Assembly: GCA_025200525.1 (NCBI GenBank)
Contig: CM045770.1
Span: 134,754,200-134,818,199, forward strand
Source of the DNA: Camellia lanceoleosa
Taxonomy: Eukaryota > Streptophyta > Magnoliopsida > Ericales > Theaceae
Length of the DNA stretch: 64,000 nt
Direction of reading: 5' to 3'
The notes below the pieces were generated by a model, which searched no databases, had not been told where the DNA came from, and saw only the letters and a list, made by a program, of their open reading frames with translations. Every line of letters begins with the position of its first letter. Position 1 is the first letter of the stretch. Shown here piece after piece: positions 46,410 to 57,525 of the stretch. Position numbers and translations under genes: made by a program.

Positions 46410-46424
46410 GTTGTCCCTCTTTGA
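46410..46424 (-). promoter_or_regulatory. Gypsy polypurine tract
   Basis: CAAAGAGGGACAAC on the minus strand immediately before the 3' LTR start TGTAGACA. Confidence 0.75.
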
Positions 46425-46599
46425 CAGAACTCGAAGTCATTTCATGACGTGAGTGAATGTCAAAGCCCGAAGACGACCACTTTGACAAGGCTGTAAGACT
46501 TGAGCAAACAAATAAGATGCAGATGCAGTTGGTTGAACCCAATAGCTACCTACACATCAAACCAGCGTAGTTCAAGGGCAGAATGCAAATGGCATGCTT

Positions 46600-46998
46600 G
46601 AAATACAAGTGAAAGTTGGACTTACATTCTTCCATAGCCAGTTGATAGTTGGACTTACGCGCTTCCGCACAACTGGTTGAAAGTTAGACTTACGCACCTC
46701 CGCATGACCGGTTGAAAATTGGACTTATGCGCTTTCGTGCAACCAATTGAAAATTGGACTTCAATGTTTCCGCACAGCTGATTGAAAGTTAGACTTACGC
46801 GCTTCCGCATAACCGATTAAAGGTTGGACTTATGCACTTTCACATAGCCGATTGAATGTTAGACTTACACACTTCCGCACAATCAATTAGAAGTTAGACT
46901 TACGTGTTTCCACACAGCCAGTTGAAAGTTGGACTTACGTGTTTTCACACAGCCGATTGAAAGTTGGACTTACGTGTTTCCATACAGCCGGTTAAAAG
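46600..46998 (-). repeat. 35-bp minisatellite near the 3' LTR
   Basis: Eleven or so units of the pattern GTTGAAAGTTGGACTTACGC followed by GCTTCCGCACAACCG, with substitutions at many positions. It lies between the end of the coding remnants and the 3' LTR, in the hypervariable 3' untranslated region known for Tat elements. Confidence 0.9.
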
Positions 46999-47145
46999 TA
47001 CATGCCTCACGTGAGAGGAAGAAATGTGAACTTGGGATACAAACACGTCTCACGCGAGAGGAGAAATAGTAAACCCGAAATCCAAACGCGTTTCGTGAGA
47101 GAAGAAATAGCGAACTCAAAATCTAAACGTGTTTCACGCGAGAAA
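46999..47145 (-). repeat. 41-43-bp minisatellite
   Basis: Three to four units with AAACRCGTYTCACGCGAGAG and GARGAAATAG, directly after the 35-bp array. Confidence 0.75.
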
Positions 47146-47159
47146 AAGAATAGGTGGTA

Positions 47160-47780
47160 TGACCAACAATTGTACCTAACCGTATTTCATACAAAGAGGG
47201 AGAAGGTTTAAACTAGGTAAACTTCAAATCCTTATGCTTTTCACGCGAAATGAGGAAAGATGGTGTCACCAACAGGTGTACCTAACCGTATTTCATAGAG
47301 AGAGAATGAAGGTTTAAACTAGGTAAACTACAAATCCTAACACATTTCACCCAAAAATGAAGAAAGGTGATGTAACCAACAGGCGTACCTAATTGTATTT
47401 CATATAGAGATAGGGAAGGTTTAAACCAAGTAAACTTCAAATCGTAATGCATTTCATGCAAAATGAGGAAATGTGGTGTAACCAACAGATGTATCTAACC
47501 GTATTTCATACGGAGAAGGGGATGGTTTAAACCAAGTAAACTTCAAATCCTAACGCCCTTTATAAGAAAGGATGAAATGTGGTGTAACCAGCCGGCATAC
47601 CTAACCGTATTTCATATGGAGAATGAAAAGGTTTAAACCAAGTAAAGAATAAAGGGGTCATAACCAACAAGCGAGACCTAGAGCGTACCTCAATACGAAA
47701 TAGGGGATGCTTTTCAACCAGGTAAAGGAGAAAGGGGTCTTAACCAACAAACAAGACCTAACCATACCTCAATACAAAAT
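47160..47780 (-). repeat. 106-bp tandem repeat
   Basis: Units anchored on GTACCTAACCGTATTTCAT start near 47171, 47278, 47384, 47490 and 47596 (107, 106, 106, 106 bp apart), with two further diverged units to 47780. Other shared lines are GGTTTAAACYARGTAAACT and GTGTAACCAACAGG. Confidence 0.9.
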
Positions 47781-48000
47781 AGGGGATGGTTTTCAACTAG
47801 GGAAAGAAGAAAAGTTGTAGCAAAAAATTAGAAAAATTAAAGTGATGTAAATGGATTGTTACCATGCATGATAAATGTAATAGACACTGTAAGTGTGATG
47901 GTGAATGCAAAAACACGAATGGGCAATATAAGACACACAATATGCAATGTGATGAATACACAACAATAAGATAATAGGTGTACAACAGATAACTTCACAA

Positions 48001-48361
48001 AATGATTTTTTCTTTCAAAATTTTCTTTTTTCTCGATTGCTTTTTATTTTTTTGTTTTTCCTGAACATTTCTACTTTTCTTTTCTTTTTCTTTTTTTTTT
48101 GAAAATTTCTTGTTGATTTTTTTTTTTTTTTTTTAAAAACTTTGTTTTTGAAAATTTATATACATACCATATATACATATACGATTACAAACAATATACA
48201 AAATGTATACTACATATATATACAAAATGTATATATACAAACTATATATATATATATACGGATACATATACGATATACACAGAAATACAGATACGAATAT
48301 ACAAAATATATATATATATGGTATATATATACATAATATATACAAATATACACTCCTTTCC

Positions 48362-48396
<35 letters not shown>
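48001..48396. repeat. Pyrimidine, TATA-rich and CT low-complexity tract
   Basis: T/C-rich DNA (48001-48140), then TATACATA/ATATATAC runs (48150-48350), then a pure CT run (48367-48395). The frames on both strands, rich in Tyr and Ile, are artefacts. Confidence 0.85.
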
Positions 48397-48400
<4 letters not shown>

Positions 48401-49240
48401 GACACCCCATTTTGACCACACGTAAGACTTAGGCACTTGGTCTAACGCACTCGATGATGAAAATTGTATTGTGTGATTCGAGTTCTCGACAAGGGAGTCC
48501 AAAATCGAGCCCCGAAATAATCCCAAAACTTTCCTACTTGTCTCATTCTTACCTCAAAGGTTCATTTTTGACCATTGTGCCACCCTATACTGGGTTTGAA
48601 ACAGGGAAGTGGGACAGCACATTAGGGCCCGGCCGTGGCTATTTGGTCCTAGCCATGCCATGATGGCAATACACACTGTTCTGGGCGAGAGCCTGCCAGT
48701 TGTATTTTTTTGAAGATATTTTCGACTTGTTTTGCTCAAATTCTATAAAAACAAGGTTATACCTCTGTTTTGAGGGCTGAAATTTTTCAAAAGAACATAT
48801 ACACACAAGAGAGAGCTCCTTCTTCCTATACAAGTCATCCTTGAGCCAACCTATCTCTCTTGATCAATATCCATACACCATACATCACCTTAGATCATAA
48901 CCTTAGAACATTGGTTGAGACTTGAGCATCACAATTCAAGCTTGAGAGAGTGCTTGAACTAAATTTATGATACAAACAAGAGCTTGCTTCTTTGAGAGGT
49001 ATAAGCTTACTACTTTCTCTTTTACTTCTTGTTCCATCTCTTGCTATCTACTTCTTATGTTTTTGTGCTATTTTAAATCCATTTCAAGTGTTTAAACTTG
49101 GGTTTGGATAGCTACCAAAAGGTAGAGAAGGATAACGCCTTCTCTTGCACCTTATTTCATAGCTCAAGCCCTTGTTTTTACACTCTTTTCTTTGCCTTTT
49201 AAACTGATTTTCAGAGCTTGGACAAGGCTAAAAAATATGG
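48397..49240 (+). mobile_element. 5' part of a long-LTR (Tat/Ogre-like) LTR, antisense to the host element
   Basis: It begins TGTAGACACCCCATTTTGAC at 48397, straight after the CT run, and continues AGACTTAGGCACTTGG and GATGATGAAAATTGTATTGTG like other LTR starts here. A TATA box (TATAAAA) is at 48744-48750, followed by leader-like pyrimidine-rich DNA. No matching LTR 3' end or TSD was found downstream, so it is truncated or rearranged. The right limit is approximate. Confidence 0.65.
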
Positions 49241-50190
49241 TTTGAAGTCTTAAAAATGAAGAGGTTAGCCAAAGATTGCCTCGACAATCCTTCTTCTCTT
49301 GGCTTCTTTTTCTTCTCTATTCTCTTCTTAAATCGAGGCCTGCGAGAGAGCAGAGCAAAGAGTTACAAAACACTCCCTGCCATCACTTTACAAATTTCCT
49401 TTTGGAGGCATTACATTCCCTTTTCATGGCTTCTTCTCGCCGTTCTCTTACTCTCTTTCCTAACCTTAACACTTCCCCGATTGAAAATGCTGACCCCGGT
49501 TCCTCTAAGCCTCGACAGAGTGCCTCTGCCCCTACCTCATTTCTCAGTTTTCCTGTGTTATCAATCAATTAACTGATGGCAGCACAGTATGACATTGATG
49601 CCAATCACTACATTTTGAGGTCCTATGTGGAGACCATGACCTTAGTCCCCAATTTGTCCTATCAACTGCAGAACAGGACAAGTGAAGTACACCTTAAACG
49701 CCCAATTATCTCTACTCTAGAGTATGTATAAAGATGCTCCAGCAAATATTGGTGCATTGAAAAAGGAGAATAAAGAGCTAAAACACCAGGCCACCTCCGT
49801 GGCCCGATTTAGAGTTCTTTCGTACTCTGCATTTGATGGTCGGCGGGGAGTAATTTCTTTTGGAAGCTCTGCCAATACCGAGGCAGATGCTTGCAAATGA
49901 AATTGGTTTGTAACCTTCACCACCAGGCTACTGCCAAAATTTGATAAAAGAGTCCCTCTCTATTTTTTTGTATTTTTAATTTTTTTTCTTTTTGTTCTTT
50001 TCCTCTCTCATGTTCTTCCTTCTTCTTTTTTTTTTCTTTTTTTCTTTTTTTTTTTTTTTTTTTTTGCTTAGGAATGAGCACCAATGCTTCAGAATTTCAC
50101 CATTTTTTTTTTTGAAATTTCCTTTCTCTTTTTTAATGCTGATTAGGGCTTCACCCTGAAGTTTCAATAAAATGAGTTTTGATTTTTTTT
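49241..50190. other. Unidentified segment with leader-like and coding-like pieces
   Basis: Plus-strand frames at 49276-49572 include MASSRRSLTLFPNLNTSPIE followed by a Pro/Ser-rich stretch. Then at 49735-49800 a broken frame with IGALKKENKELKHQ suggests a coiled-coil piece. AATAAAATGAG at 50167 lies just before a T run. It may be a captured gene fragment or part of a mobile element's own ORF. I recognise no family. The T/GA runs at 49980-50060 are low complexity. Confidence 0.25.
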
Positions 50191-52790
50191 TTTTTTTTTT
50201 TTTTGGCACATCATAGCCTAAATGGCACAGTACTTGAGCTTGAAAATATTTTTCTTGAACTTCAATCTAAGAATGGTTGAATCTTAATAAATTCTGAATT
50301 GGATATTGAGCCCTAAACTGACCAGAAATCAAAGAACAACTCAATGAAAGAAAAATAAAGCAAAAGCAATCCAAACACACCTATTTACACTTGTTGGAAC
50401 GAAAGACACTCAAAAAAAAAAATTTCTAAAAGACAAACCATTGAGCCTGCACAAATTCTACAGTTTTTTCATTTTAGATATCAAAAATTGGCCGGCTGGT
50501 TAAATGATTGACCGGCTAGCTGATTTGTTGTCCAACCAGCTGAAAATTGACAGGCCGGCTAATTCATTAACCAGCTAGCTAAATGACCTGATGAACTTGC
50601 TAAAAAATTGGTCGGCCACCTAAACAAATGGCCGGCTAGCTGAAACAAATAAAGAGCACCTGGAGTCAACTAACAACTTGGACAGCCAACTGAATTGTTA
50701 GTCGGCCGGCTGAAACATGAACATGAGACTCGAGAGTGCAGAGAGAAGATAGAATTCCTGACTCGATTATACCCCTAGTTCATTGCTTTGACTTTTCTTT
50801 TTTATTTTCTAGTAAAAAGAGTTTGATCAACACAAGAGTTATGTTAACATGCTTATTCCACTCTTTGTTTTGAAATCATGTAAGTCAGGTTGTGAGCATT
50901 GAAATTTGTTTTGAAACTTCTTTTCGCAAATGGCCACTACTAGACCAACATGGAATCAACCCTTTAAGATGAACAATCTCAAATCCGGACTTGATTTGTC
51001 TTGCAACTGAATCTATCGTAAAGAAGAGATAGGACAACTGAATTGAACGGAGATAAGCCAATTGAACATGGACAAGACAGCCGAGTCAAATAAAAATACA
51101 CCAATCAAACATGGACGAGACGAGAGAGTTGAAAATGGTTGGGGCCGAACTTCAAAATGAAGCAGCTTACGTATCCCAAAGATAAGAATTAGACCTTATG
51201 TAGTTCATGGGGTAAGGTTCACTTGCATATTAGCACTCTCATTTTGTACTCTAACTTTTGTCAAAACCACCCTTCCGAGTTTTCGACCTTGCGAGCTTTT
51301 TCCATTTTTTCATTTTTCATTTTATTCATTTTTTATTTCCTTTCATTTTTCATTTTTTTCATTTTCTATATATATATTTTTTTCTACTCCAACTTTTGCC
51401 TAGGTTGCCCTTTTGGATTTTTGGCTCAGCGAGCCTCTCAAGGATAATACCTTTGTAGCTTGTCTATATTGATTGGTTGTGAGATCTCTAGGCCATCTAA
51501 ATTCATGAGAATGGTTGTTCTTCTTGACTAGATAAACATGATTAGAGTTGTGCAAAATACCACCCAATCTGCTAAAACAGCACCGATTCGCATCAATCTA
51601 CACTGCTTTAACTGCTAATCACGGATTAAACTTTAAAATTTATATTCTACCAACTGAACCACTCCGCTCCGCTATAGTTAATACATATATATTTTTTAAC
51701 CTCTAATGAAATATCAATGTAAAAATGAGTATCAAAGAGATTTAAGATAAAAAATTTATAACAAAATAGTAGTTATATATATAAAACATATTATGTAAAA
51801 TTAATTTGTATTATATATTTAAAAAATATTATACAAATTAGTGTTATATATTATGCAAATGTATAATAATTAATTAAAATATTCTTCAATCCGCCAATCT
51901 ATCAAAAATCCCAAACCGCAATTTGTCAATCCACTAATCCGCCAACTCGCCATTCGATTTGTAATTTTACTCTCAAACCCCTAAACGTGATGATGTAGAG
52001 ACCTGGCTAATTTGGTCTGAATTTACCCCTAGGGTCATGGATAAAAACCTGATTGTCCTTCAGCAATAAATCTTCTTCTCTCAAATTCCAAGATTTGACT
52101 TTCTTGACGGTCACCATTAGCTTAAGAAATTACGCAATTTGAATCTTCGATCACATCCGACCTTTTTGCCCCTAGTTTAAGAGCTGCTTCTAATACGGCT
52201 ATACAAGCCTTCTTCGATCACATCTGACCTTATTGTCCCTAGTTCAAGGGCTGCTCCCAATCTAACTATGCAAGCCTCATACTTTGGTTAATCATTGAAC
52301 ATTCTAAAGCAAGGTTTGACAACTAAAGGATCAAGTCTCAAGGTCGAGAGTGTTCCTATGTTGTACAATCTCAAGATCAATTCCAAGCATGCCTTCGCAA
52401 GACCACACAAAAACATTTTTCGAAATCTTTTAATAAAGCAACTAATCGCTCGTGCTCCTCTGAAGACAATATAGAACCAATCTGGATCAAGCCAAGATCC
52501 TTTCAATACCCACATCAACAGAAATAATCTTATCTATTAAGGGCTTACCACACCTCTCTTCCTCTCACTCAATCAAATTTTACAAATCCTGAGAAATCCA
52601 TTCCTCTTCATTTTTATCAAAGTTTTGCAAAAAAAATTTGAAATATTTGGTCAATGCAATGATTTAAAGACAGAGAAGTATGCGAAAATTACTGCATTTT
52701 AATTCAAAACTTTTAGCTCAATGATTAAAACAGACTCAAAAAAAAGTAAAAAGACAACATACACAAATAGGACAATGATGCCCAGGTTAT
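50191..52790. other. Gypsy internal region without recognisable pol
   Basis: Holds a GGCCGGCTAGCTGA-type repeat cluster (50490-50720), a stretch with GGTTGCCCTTTTGG/AACCACCCTTCCGAG lines and CATTTTTCATTTT runs (51220-51440), a segment opening TTAGAGTTGTGCAAAATACC (51540-51990) that may be a hAT-like insert, and a 70-bp direct repeat (CTTCGATCACATCYGACCT at 52146 and 52214). Neither strand shows YVDD-like, DDE integrase or RNase H motifs. Confidence 0.5.
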
Positions 52791-52799
52791 CACCCCTAA

Positions 52800-53134
52800 A
52801 AATCACTAGACTCTGACTCACAAGACTAACTCAATCTCGATTCCAACTCCACAAACTTGGCAGAATCAGATTCAGACTCAACACCCAATTTAGAAAGTAA
52901 AATGAAAGCATTCCCAAATTGCTAATATCAGCACATGCCGTCCATCACGTCTGGAATGAAATTTGTACAATTAGCAAGTGGTCCATCCCCTATCACAAAA
53001 ATGGTAACAATATCCTCCAAACTTACTAGTTCTGCACTAGTTTCAAAATTTATTATAGATTTAGCCTGTGTCAGACCCAAAACTTCTTCAGTGCTTCTTT
53101 GCTTCTTGATCAATCCATGGCTCAAGAAAACCAT
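52800..53134 (-). pseudogene. Gypsy gag-downstream ORF remnant
   Basis: A minus-strand frame with VLGLTQAKSIINFETSAELV and FVIGDGPLANCTNFIPDVMD, downstream of gag in the same element. It resembles the region between gag and protease of plant Gypsy polyproteins, but no DSG/DTG catalytic site is seen. Assignment is moderate at best. Confidence 0.4.
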
Positions 53135-53379
53135 AAAAAAGGGACGTGCATGCCTGTGAGACTATCTGCCATAATGCCCAATTATGGCTCCAAATCATCT
53201 ACCACTACAAGGTGTTAGGGTTTTGGGTGGAATCAAAGTGCATATATCATGAATAAACTAACACTCTCTGGAATGAACACCTTGGGTTTGGGTAGATGGG
53301 AAGGTGTGATGTATATATTGGAATTGAAGGTGGGTGGTAGTGTATGAATAAGGTTGAGATGAGAAGGCAGTGGGAATTA

Positions 53380-54841
53380 ATCATAAGGTGGAAATGGGTT
53401 GGAGGTAAGCTTGGCTCTTTTGAGGTGGAGCTATTGTTTTGAGGTGGAAATGGGTTGGAGGTAATCTCATGGCATAAGCAAAAACAACAATTAGTCTCAT
53501 GACCATGTTATTGGTGAAAGGTGCAGTACTTGTTGGGGTCATGGCTACATGGAAATGGATTAGAAAGGGGTTAAGGATCAAGAAGCTTAAGGTGTCCCTT
53601 TTTCACCAGAAATTTCATGGCATAAGTTAGAGACACGTGGAGAGAGTGAAATCTTTGGTTTCGAGGTCGGGTTGAAATGGTTAGTTGTGGGTCAATATCA
53701 GCAAAAAGGTTGGCCATTTTGGTGAAGGTGGAGACAGTGTTGATCTCTGAGGGTATGATATTGGCAACTGTGCTATTATTGGGAATAGCATTGGGAGTGA
53801 ATAACTTTCTCATGGGCTCATTTCCTGCTATAATGATCCCATGTCTGATATCATTCTCAATTTGAACCCCAATCTCATGAAGGTCCTTGAAGTTGAAGAG
53901 CAGAAGAACTATCATGTTCTGTAGTAGCCATCCATGCAGATTTCTGACAACCATATAGACTTGATCCTTCTCCAGAGGCCTATTTTTCATCATTGCCACC
54001 TTGGCCCTCTATCTGGTAATGAAGGCTACAAAACTTTCATTCGGCTCTTGGTGGGTCGCCTCTAGGTCCTTGGTGGATACCTCAATTTGGGTGTTGTAAG
54101 AATATTAGGTGATAAAAGCCTCGGCTAACTCCTTCTAACTCTATTTTACTGAGTCTTCTAATTTAGCATACCAAATGGCAGCTACACCAGATAAAGTTCT
54201 CCCAAACAAGGAAAGTTTTTGAGGCCGAGTTAGGCCCATGGGTTCTAAGACATCCGAGAAGAGGCAAATGTGGACCATAGGGTCACTAGCTCTATCAAAC
54301 TTGTCAGTGTGTGACATTTCAAACCTTTCTGGCAACCTCACAGTTGTTTTTGTAAGCCCATCCTCAATGTCTAGAACGGAGTTGATCCCTTGCGATTTTT
54401 CGAACACTTTTTCCAATTTGGATATTCTTAGCATAGTTGGGTCAATTTCATCAGTATCTGTAGGGAAAGTCCTCTCATTGGCTGTGTAGGAACCCTAAGA
54501 TCTTCTTGCAGATTAGGTTCATAAGGTCCCTCAACTGGTGGAGATGGGTCCAAAACTGAATAAACCACTGGAGGTGGATGAGATGTGGACGCCCCATATG
54601 GGCGTGGCAATTCGGCGAGAGCCTCCTTGTTGGTGGCAACCCTGTTAGTAATAGCATCCATTCTTCGTTGAAGGGCCAAAAGCATGTTTGCTATATCTGC
54701 CGGAGGTTGGTCCGTCATTACTGGAAGTGAGTCCATCACTACTGGAAGTGAGTCCATCATTACTGGAGGTGGATCCATCACCACCAAAGGTTTGTCCATC
54801 ACCACTGAAGGTGGATCCATTACAGATCCTAGAAATTCCAA
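53380..54841 (-). pseudogene. Gypsy (Tat-type) gag, broken
   Basis: The minus strand begins with ATG at 54839-54841. The first ~40 codons are a VVMDPPPV/VVMDSLPV repeat (about seven 24-bp units, 54690-54830), then NMLLALQRRMDAITNR. After a frame change come KLEKVFEKSQGINSVLDIED, RASDPMVHICLFSDVLEPMG and LFGRTLSGVAAIWYAKLEDS, the core of plant Gypsy gag. Then MMKNRPLEKDQVYMVVRNL, and finally KYCTFHQ-stop-HGHETNCC near 53510, a worn CX2-3H-type zinc motif. Several stops and frameshifts interrupt it, so no functional gag can be made. Confidence 0.88.
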
Positions 54842-55582
54842 CTAACGAGGTTCTAACAATGAGGTTTTAACCTTTCTACTTGTAACTGGTGTCAGAAAAA
54901 CTAACACTGGTTGTCCTTGAACCAAATCTGTGATTCTACTGAGTCCACCAGCGCGAGTCCACAAAACTTGGGAGATATCAGACCATTCTAAAGCTATGGT
55001 GCTATAACTACCTGGTAAAAACAAAACGGAACTCCCAATTAGAATTTTAGCAGCATTTTGGCTCAACTGATCATTATGAACACTAAACTCAACCCCTCAA
55101 AATGATATGCTTGATCCATTTATCAGATTTGAGAACCCAAGATCCCATACATTGTACATAGCAGGAAAGAGAACAAACACTCCTATAGTGGGTAAGGTTA
55201 TCCTATCCTAACTTTAAAATGATCTAAGGTTTCACTATTCACAAGTGGACATCCTAGCATGGGGTAGCATCCTGCCCTAATTTTGGAAGTTGCTAGAGTT
55301 TAATATGTGTACTAGGTCAGTCTTTGATTAAAAGAGGTACCTCAGCAGGATACCGATGTACTTGCCCAATCCAACAGATCAAGTAGTAGGTGGTGATCCA
55401 GATTCCAAGGCTTGTACCACCATATTAGAGCCTATGTTCATCTATCCGTCCAAAGCCAAATAGTCATCCAAGATAACAGGTGACGAGGACGGGACTTAGG
55501 TGCACCAATGCATGAAATTAAATGAACATATAATTGAAAATAAAAATCATATCATGGAGTTCGAGCCAAGGTTTCTTAATAA

Positions 55583-55601
55583 ATCCCCAACAGAGTCACC
55601 A
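55583..55601 (-). promoter_or_regulatory. Gypsy primer binding site
   Basis: TGGTGACTCTGTTGGGGAT on the minus strand, five bases inside the 5' LTR. It starts with TGG, the complement of a tRNA CCA end. This is the Ogre/Tat type, usually assigned to tRNA-Arg; the tRNA assignment is from memory. Confidence 0.8.
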
Positions 55602-55606
55602 GAAAC

Positions 55607-57525
55607 TGTAACATTGCCTGAGGGGTACCTGCGTGCATTAAACAGTTTGAACCCTCGATTTCTTCAATCTAGTCTTACGAATGTAATGTGAAACGCAGAT
55701 GAGAGTCTAGATTTAGCAACTTTTATGAAAAATCCATTTTATTACAAAAATCTTTGCCAGAAATAGACTACATCATCAGATCTCAGAGTCGCTACCTAAT
55801 GTTTTAGAAAAATTAGGAAACCCGTGACTCATGCCAAGGTCATTGTTCGTCGTAACCAATGATGTTTGGCTCAAAACCTTAGGTATAAAGGGAAAAGGTC
55901 ATTAATTGAGCACATTAGCTCACCCGATCAAAAAGATCAGCCTCTACTAAGCCATGATATGAATTTTATTGGCTTTATATATTGATATTCCGGTTATTTA
56001 ATAAACGCTAAAATTACTATATGAAGCAATCAAGTATAGACTATGTCATTCATTTTGGAACGATTTGATTTTATGCATTTTGAAAGAGTTTTTGAGATTT
56101 GTATAGCTAACAATTAAAGTGAGCCAACAAATATAAAAAATCAATACCATCCCAAATTGAGCGACACAACCTTCATCCACTAGCAATCATAGATTTATAT
56201 CAATTAAGCAAATAGTTGCATAATAAGATGCTAGACATAATAAGAAAAACACACAAAAGCGGGATGCAAAAGCATAAAAACTCACATATTTACTAGCTTC
56301 CCATGAACAACTACAAAACAAAATTAACAAAATATGGATAATCTTATATACAAAATCCTAATACAATACACATAAAATGCAACTAGAAATTCGGCTACTA
56401 AAACATGACATCAACTCAAGACATAAGGTAGCGCGCAAAATTACATAGGAATTTATTAAACCCACAAATGTAAATTTAGTCAAATCCTAAGACATGAAAT
56501 ATGGATGCAAACATGGATATGATTAAAACATAAAATATGATACTGTGTACAGATATGGAAAGTGAGTAAATAAAAGGGAAAGAAAGAAATGGGATTAGAA
56601 AACATACATAGAAAGGGGTAGAAAGAAGCGGGGTTGAGAATTATTATAACACTGAATAATTACAAAATCAAATAAAAAAGATATGAGATTAGAAGATTAT
56701 TACAACACAAACGAATCTAACAAATCATGCGAAGAAGATAAAAAAATAAAAATAAAAGAAAAGTTACTATTCATTCGTCGGTTACTATTCATCCAACAGA
56801 GCACTATTCATCCGCTGAAAATTATTCTATCTATTGTTGAGTGATTGCTCTATTTTGGCCGGGAAAACTTATTTTGTGGAGCACTATTCATCCGACGGAG
56901 TACTATTCATCGCCAGTAATACTATTCATAGCGACAAGTACTATTCACCCTCCTTGGTCATTATCTATCATATTGACCATTTTTTGTCGCCGTTACTATT
57001 CATCGTCGGAGGTGCTATTCATTGTTGGTGTTACTATTCACCGCTGAAGGTTACTATTTATGCCATAGGTTACTATTCACAGTCAATCACTATTCATCCG
57101 GCGGGGTCATATCTTTAACAAATTAGATGGTTTCGACCAACCATTTAAAGTAGTAAATTACAACAGTTTATGTACAACAATAAATTGTAACAAATATGTG
57201 AGTGGTGCAACCTTCCCTTTAAAGAGATAAAAAAAAATGGTTATGAAAAACAGTAAATGAAGTATTTAAATAAGCCATATCACATTTTAAATTAAATGAA
57301 AGTTTACGAAAATTCACCTTTCGGGGAAATGATAAATTTTTTGATTTCCAAACTTTTTTCTGATCACCTTTAAGGTTGTGGAATGTGTTCTCTGTTCTCA
57401 GTCCAAAATTCAAAATTTCAGCTTTAATGATATTTTGGTGTATTGGTAAAAAGGCAATAAAGAGAATGGAAAGGAAGATTTGGAAGTGCCCAAGTCTTAG
57501 GGCCAGTCAAAATGGGATGTCTAAA
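55607..57525 (-). repeat. Gypsy 5' LTR (1919 bp) with promoter block deleted
   Basis: It matches the 3' LTR from its 3' end (TGTAACATTGCCTGAGGGG on the plus strand) through the TACTATTCAT array to AATGGAAAGGAAGATTTGG at about 57483. It then jumps directly to AAGTGCCCAAGTCTTAGGGC and the terminus ...GATGTCTAAA. The 941 bp missing at the jump contain the TATA box of the other LTR. The last bases CTAAA versus CTACA show one substitution at the terminal CA. Confidence 0.92.

Larger units (their letters stand above)
43550..57525 (-). mobile_element. Tat/Ogre-like Gypsy element, gag-only, inserted in the Copia protease region
   Basis: LTRs lie at 43550-46409 and 55607-57525. TAGAG at 43545-43549 and 57526-57530 is a perfect TSD. 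Total 13,976 bp. On the minus strand: 5' LTR (right), PBS 55583-55601, gag 54841-53380, an ORF remnant near 53134-52800, about 6 kb without recognisable reverse transcriptase, RNase H or integrase, minisatellites 47780-46600, polypurine tract 46424-46410, 3' LTR. Long LTRs, the PBS type and tandem repeats in front of the 3' LTR are traits of the Tat/Ogre lineage. The lack of pol makes it non-autonomous. Its insertion site lies just after the Copia VAIGDGI motif. Confidence 0.93.

Noticed and set aside
48133..48526. Tyr/Ile-rich frames on both strands
   Set aside because: TATA-rich and CT low-complexity sequence, open in several frames at once.
49976..50209. Lys-rich minus-strand frame
   Set aside because: T/C runs read backwards; no domain.
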